A stretch of DNA of 64,000 nt from Trema orientale (Eukaryota > Streptophyta > Magnoliopsida > Rosales > Cannabaceae), in the NCBI GenBank assembly GCA_002914845.1, contig JXTC01000252.1, positions 259,228 through 323,227 of the forward strand, read 5' to 3'. A model generated the notes under the pieces. The model did not search any database, was not told the origin of the DNA, and worked only from the letters and a program-made list of their open reading frames with translations. This document shows, one piece after another, positions 59,478-64,000 of the stretch. The translations under genes and the position numbers were made by a program. Each line of letters starts with the position of its first letter. The first letter of the stretch is position 1.

Positions 59478-59725
59478 TACGAAAATGACATTGATAGGAT
59501 TTACTTGGGTCCAAATGATTTTTTTGTGCATTTTTCTTAAAATAACATTTTTAGGAGTGTTTAAAGATTAATTGACCATGAAAAAATTTATTTAAGACTT
59601 TTTTATAGTCAAGAACTTCTTGATCATAGGTCAAAATATCCTTAATACTCCTAAAATTATTATTTTTGAAAAAATACATAAAAAAAAATCATTTTAGCCC
59701 AAGTTAGTCCTATCCATGTTTTTAT
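59478..59725. mobile_element. MITE related to the element at 1100-1549
   Basis: The left arm GAAAATGACATTGATAGGAT with TTACTTGGGTCCAAATGATT is inverted relative to the right arm AATCATTTTAGCCC with AAGTTAGTCCTATCCATG. This is the same terminal pattern as the element near 1.1 kb. The inner part is an imperfect hairpin (AACATTTTTAGGAGTGTTTAAAG). No clear TSD. The 123-codon frame starting at 59724 just beyond it is low-complexity and probably not a gene. Confidence 0.6.
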
Positions 59726-60720
59726 GGTGGTCACTTGTTCGTTTGTCTGTACTGAAAGTGAGGACATTTATCAGGATATTTTTGATAGAGGAAGAGGGTA
59801 TGCTGGTACTGGTGGAGAATCTAGGACTAGCACTTGGTTCTGTATTTTAAATGGCATTCTATTTTGCTTTATTCTCAATTTTAAAAATAAACAATTCTCG
59901 TTTAGAAAAATAAAAAAAAAAATTATGAACACAAGAATATGGGGTCATGATTTCATTTGCTTGAAAATCTCAAAATTTTCTTTGAAAGACCTTCATTGTT
60001 CAATGATTTTTTTTTTTTTTCTCAATTATCGCTTTTCTCTTGATAAAAGATTCACAGCACCACAAGAAAAAATAAAAAAACAAAAATTATCTTGACTCAG
60101 TGTTTATGGAGACGTGTACAAATTATCACCTGAATTAGTATTTATGGAGACATACATTCGGTTCTGAGTTCACGCAGACAAAGGCCTGCTCAAGGCTTAA
60201 AGAAGCACCGCGCAAAATTTGATTTTCTTTTTTCTTCTTATTAATTTTATTTGTTATCATCTTTTTTCTTTTAACCCGGTCAATAGCAAAAGTTTGGTGT
60301 AGTAGGTTGCCACTAACAGTGGATAAAGAGCTTTTATTTTCCATTTTTAAAAAATGAAGACAAAAGAAAGTGGGAGAGGGAGATGTAACGACGTTAACCT
60401 CTCCACTTTCTTTATTCCATCACTTTTTATTATTATTTTTTTTCTTTTTGATTTCAATTTCAACACATATGCCTTTATATGGTTTAAAAATATACGTTGA
60501 GTACTGTTTGCTTTGTTGAAATGGAATAAGATTTCTAATTAAATAAAATAAGAATAAGAATAGGAATAGGAATATAAATATAAATATAAATGATATTCTA
60601 GTATTTATTTGATTTGAAAAAACAACGAAAACCAGGTATAAAAAATAATGACAAAATCATGATTGCACACCTTTTCTTTTCTTTCTTTTTTTGGGTGGAA
60701 TTGCACTAATGGAAAGTATG
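59726..60720. other. AT-rich spacer
   Basis: It contains a short direct repeat: GTGTTTATGGAGACGTGTACA at about 60100, and GTATTTATGGAGACATACATT at about 60138. No gene can be supported. Confidence 0.35.
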
Positions 60721-61082
60721 GGGCCCGTTTGTTTCACCCATTCGAATGGGTGTATTTAAATAGAAATTCTAGAATGTGTTATAATTAGAATGTGAGACAT
60801 TTGAATAGAAAAATAGTAGAATGGGTTGTAATTAGAATGAGAGTATTAAAAATAGACCATTCAAAAATACTTCATCCCCTCTATTCTCATTCCAAGATAC
60901 AAAAACTCCATTCTAATAGTTGATATGACTGATAGACCATTTGAATAGAAAAACTGAATTGTTGAAACAAACACTCATTCTAAAAGACCATTTGAATAGA
61001 AAAACTGGAATTATTGAAACAAACACTCATTCCAATGAGTTTTCCAATTGAATGGAATGGAACGGATGAAACAAACGGGCCC
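60721..61082. mobile_element. hAT-like MITE with GGGCCCGTTTG termini
   Basis: The left end GGGCCCGTTTGTTTCA and the right end TGAAACAAACGGGCCC are perfect 16 bp inverted repeats. The interior contains a tandem duplication of about 55 bp: AGACCATTTGAATAGAAAAA occurs near 60939 and 60985, each followed by TTGAAACAAACACTCATTC. Target duplication not clear. About 500 bp upstream of the second CHX start. Confidence 0.75.
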
Positions 61083-61532
61083 ATGATTTTAAAGTAATGA
61101 GTATTCTGTTATTTAAATTAAATAATGAAATGGGAATAATGATTATTCAATTCAAACTTGATTCACCAAATCAAGACAACAAAAGTGTTAAATCTCCCAC
61201 TTGACACGGATATATGCGCATTCGGAATTCCCCACAACATAACATTTCTGGCGACTCGCTATAGGCTATAGCCCATATCCATATCCTGCAAATTTTACCG
61301 CGTTACACTGAGAGCAGAGAGATATATATTTGATTGCACTGCCACTTATGGACAAAAATTAAAGGCAATGATATAAGAGTGGAATTAATATTATACATAT
61401 ATGTGAGACATATGTATGTGTATATACATATCAGCGTCAAACAAATAATATTCAATTATTAAAACCAATCAGCGCGAGAGAACCACACAATATTGTTCTC
61501 TCACGAAGTTTTATTTTGGAGCCTATAAGAAG

Positions 61533-61577
61533 ATGTGGCCTTCAAGAGGATCATATATGTATATTATAACAAGTTGA
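61533..61577 (+). promoter_or_regulatory. Upstream ORF (14 codons) before the second CHX gene
   Basis: ATGTGGCCTTCAAGAGGATC and onward reads as a 14-residue peptide with a TGA stop 20 nt before the CHX ATG at 61597. It lies in the leader if transcription starts further upstream. Inference only. Confidence 0.3.
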
Positions 61578-61596
61578 CATACATATATATTGTTGC

Positions 61597-62951
61597 ATGG
61601 CAAACACAACAAGGAGCAGCGAGGTGATCAAGACCTCATCGAGCGGAGCCTGGCAAGGGGATAATCCTCTCAACTACGCCTTCCCTTTGCTAATACTTCA
61701 AACTATTTTGGTCCTCTTCATCAGCCGCTTCCTTGCTTTCCTTCTCAAGCCACTCCGCCAACCCAAAGTCATTGCCGAGATCTTAGTACGTGTATATATT
61801 ATATATTTGGTTTTTGTGATGATCGATGCATGAACATGATCACTCATGCATGCAAGCATAAGCATTAATTAATTAATTTGCTGTACTTAATTATTAATAC
61901 TACTGTCGATCAGGGTGGGATTTTGCTGGGACCATCGGCACTTGGGCGCAACCAAGATTTCTTGCGTTGGATTTTCCCTTCATGGAGCACTCCCATTCTG
62001 GAGTCCGTAGCAAGCATAGGCCTCCTTTTTTTCCTCTTCCTGGTGGGTCTCGAACTCGACCTTACCTCCATCCGCCGCAGCGGCCGCCGAGCGTTCACCA
62101 TAGCTCTGGCTGGGATCTCTCTGCCTTTCCTCTTCGGAATTGGACTCACTTTTCTCCTCCGCCGAGCTATCAAGGGAGAGGAGAAAGTAGGCTACGCTCA
62201 GTGCCTCATGTTCACGGGAGTCGCCCTCTCCATAACCGCTTTCCCTGTCCTCGCACGCATCTTAGCGGAGCTCAGGCTCCTCACCACCCAAGTTGGAGAG
62301 ACTGCCATGGCAGCCGCAGCTATAAACGACGTCGCCGCTTGGATTCTACTGGCTATCTCAGTAGACCTCGCTGCAGGGAATAACAACCCCAGCGGCACTA
62401 GTACTACTAGCCCTTTGGTCTCCATCTGGGTTCTGCTCTCGGGTGTACTCTTCGTGGCTTTCATGCTGCTTCTGGTTCGACCCTTTATGAGCTGGCTCTC
62501 CACGCGGTGCTCGTCGCAGCAGCAGGACTTAGTGGACGAAGCTTATATCTGTTTGACCTTGGCAGGGGTGATGGCATCCGGGTTCATGACGGACCTAATC
62601 GGAATCCATTCAATATTCGGAGCCTTTGTTTTTGGGTTGACGATTCCAAAAGGGGGTGACCTCGCGGGGAGGCTCATAAAGAGGATCGAGGATTTCGTGT
62701 CCGGTTTGCTGCTGCCGCTCTACTTCGCGTCCAGCGGCCTCAAGACGGACGTGACGAAGATAAGAGGGGCGGAGGCGTGGGGGCTGCTGCTGATTGTCAT
62801 ATCCACGTCGTGCGCTGGCAAGATTATGGGGACGTTTGTGGTGGCCATGCTCTGTATGATTCCAGCCAGGGAGTCTCTGGCTTTGGGTGTGCTTATGAAT
62901 ACCAAAGGCTTGGTGGAGCTTATCGTTCTCAATATCGGCAAGGAGAAGAAG
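61597..62951 (+). CDS. CHX-type cation/H+ exchanger, second tandem copy, partial (first two exons)
   Basis: Exon 1 is 61597-61785 (63 codons, TTA|GTACGT) and exon 2 is 61914-62951 (346 codons, ATCAG|GGTGG to AAG|GTACTA), both phase 0. The intron positions are the same as in the gene at 51442. Residues 1-409 cover the membrane exchanger domain: WQGDNPLNYAFPLL, QPKVIAEILGGILLGPS, FLVGLELDL, AINDVAAW with the presumed ion-binding N201/D202, and FASSGLKTDVTK. Exon 3 and the soluble C-terminal regulatory part must lie past 64000; the intron is at least 1049 bp here. The protein closely follows the first copy, differing mainly at the N-terminus and in the loop after residue 215, which is Asn/Ser/Thr-rich here and Gly-rich in the first copy. 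It is intact as far as seen, so a functional duplicate is likely. Confidence 0.92.
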
Positions 62952-64000
62952 GTACTACTAACTCATTTGCAGCTTCTATGCTAAGCTTCAATTATTTAAT
63001 TCATTTTAGCATTAGTTATAATGTTTATTATTATCTCATTAAGATTATTAGAAATTTCATTATTATCAAGGGATAATATTATATATTAAAAAAAAAAGAC
63101 CCACCACTTTCCGCCTTTTTGCACACACACCAAAAACAAACATGCCTTTTCTTTCGCATCAAATAAAAGTATTTTGCTATCAAATTTTACCGAATTCAAA
63201 AAATTATTGAAAACAAATATTTCTAACTTTTGAAATCTATACCTTTGGATATCGTGCTTTTAATTATTAGTGACCGAAGGACAAATTATATGTTGTTAAT
63301 CTTTGCTTTATTTCTAAGGGATTTGATACAATTTTTTTTTTTTTCTATTGAAGATATTATCAATTATGCCAAACACAGTGTGTGCTGCAATATTTAAATA
63401 TGCGAAGTACTAAATATTGTTATGCATGTCAACATCAACAATAACAAAATTCGAATATAGCTATTTCCATCTTTGATTTGCAGATTGGTTGGGTATATAA
63501 TTGACATATATATATATATATATATATATATTTGCATGTTCCATGACATATATAGTTTCAAGCTTCACCGAAAATCAGAAGACAAATCATTAGTTTGAGA
63601 ATATATTTTGACAGCAAACCTATAAGCTATAATGTCATTACCCAAAAAAAAAAAAAGCCTATAAGCTGTAAGTGGGCATGCACGTGTTGCTATATTCAAT
63701 GGGGGTTCACTGCACCAAAAAAAAAATCTTTGAAGTTTGGACTTTGTGCAATTTGAATTTTGAGTTTAGTTTCTCAGAAAGAATATTTTCACATTTTGAA
63801 ATTTAAAAAATTTGTACACTCTGTCTATATTTTGAAAAATTTATTTCTCAAAAATTGTCAATTCAAACTCAAATTATATTATTTTTATTTTCAAATAATT
63901 AAACATTTACAAAAAAAATATCGTTTAAATTAAAATAAAGTGTACAAAATAAGAACAGAGTACAAATTTAATTGTAGAATTTCAAAATGTGAAAATATTT
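62952..64000 (+). other. Second CHX gene, intron 2 (truncated by the window end)
   Basis: AT-rich intron sequence with a (TA)n tract at 63506-63531. No exon-like frame and no family-A MITE recognised in this part. Confidence 0.6.

Noticed and set aside
59724..60095. Frame of 123 codons
   Set aside because: Rich in Phe/Lys from T- and A-runs, no recognisable domain, starts at the edge of a MITE.

Overview
The window is nuclear DNA from a flowering plant, most likely a woody eudicot; I cannot place it more finely. The evidence is genes split by GT-AG introns, plant-specific gene families (CHX exchangers, a two-module FUSC/AaeB-like transporter, KNL2 with SANTA and CENPC-k motifs), and AT-rich intergenic DNA full of short transposons, tRNA-derived SINEs and (TA)n tracts. 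There are assembly gaps at 10108-10124 and 29807-30369, and single ambiguous bases at 7752 and 58694.

Layout, all genes on the + strand: (1) 1-10.7 kb has no genes and holds several miniature TIR elements. (2) 10767-12281 is an intronless HSP20-like (alpha-crystallin-fold) gene. (3) 12.3-21.2 kb is repeat-rich and ends with a SINE just upstream of the next gene. (4) 21205-29442 is a FUSC/AaeB-type membrane transporter gene of three exons (807 aa), whose 5.7 kb first intron holds a TIR transposon, a 330 bp tandem duplication and a MITE. (5) 30505-34098 is a KNL2-type centromere protein gene that I assembled from ten exons (413 aa), with one GC-AG intron. (6) 34.1-51.4 kb has no genes and holds SINEs, MITEs, LTR-like debris and (TA)n. 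(7) 51442-57142 is a complete CHX cation/H+ exchanger gene of four exons (879 aa). (8) 57.1-61.6 kb holds a decayed RNase H-like fragment and MITEs. (9) 61597 to the window end holds the first two exons of a second, tandem CHX gene.

The genes do not form an operon or an obvious pathway. The two CHX genes are a local duplicate pair with conserved intron positions; the others are unrelated housekeeping or transport genes. The dominant story outside genes is one MITE family, present in at least nine copies with a palindromic core. Five copies are inside introns, four of them in one CHX intron.

I found no clear sign of a new multi-gene system. The points most worth checking are the GC-AG intron in KNL2, the MITE family, the SINE copies with intact target-site duplications, a possible gene-fragment-carrying transposon in the transporter intron, and a 20 nt near-complement of miR156 at 17790-17809.
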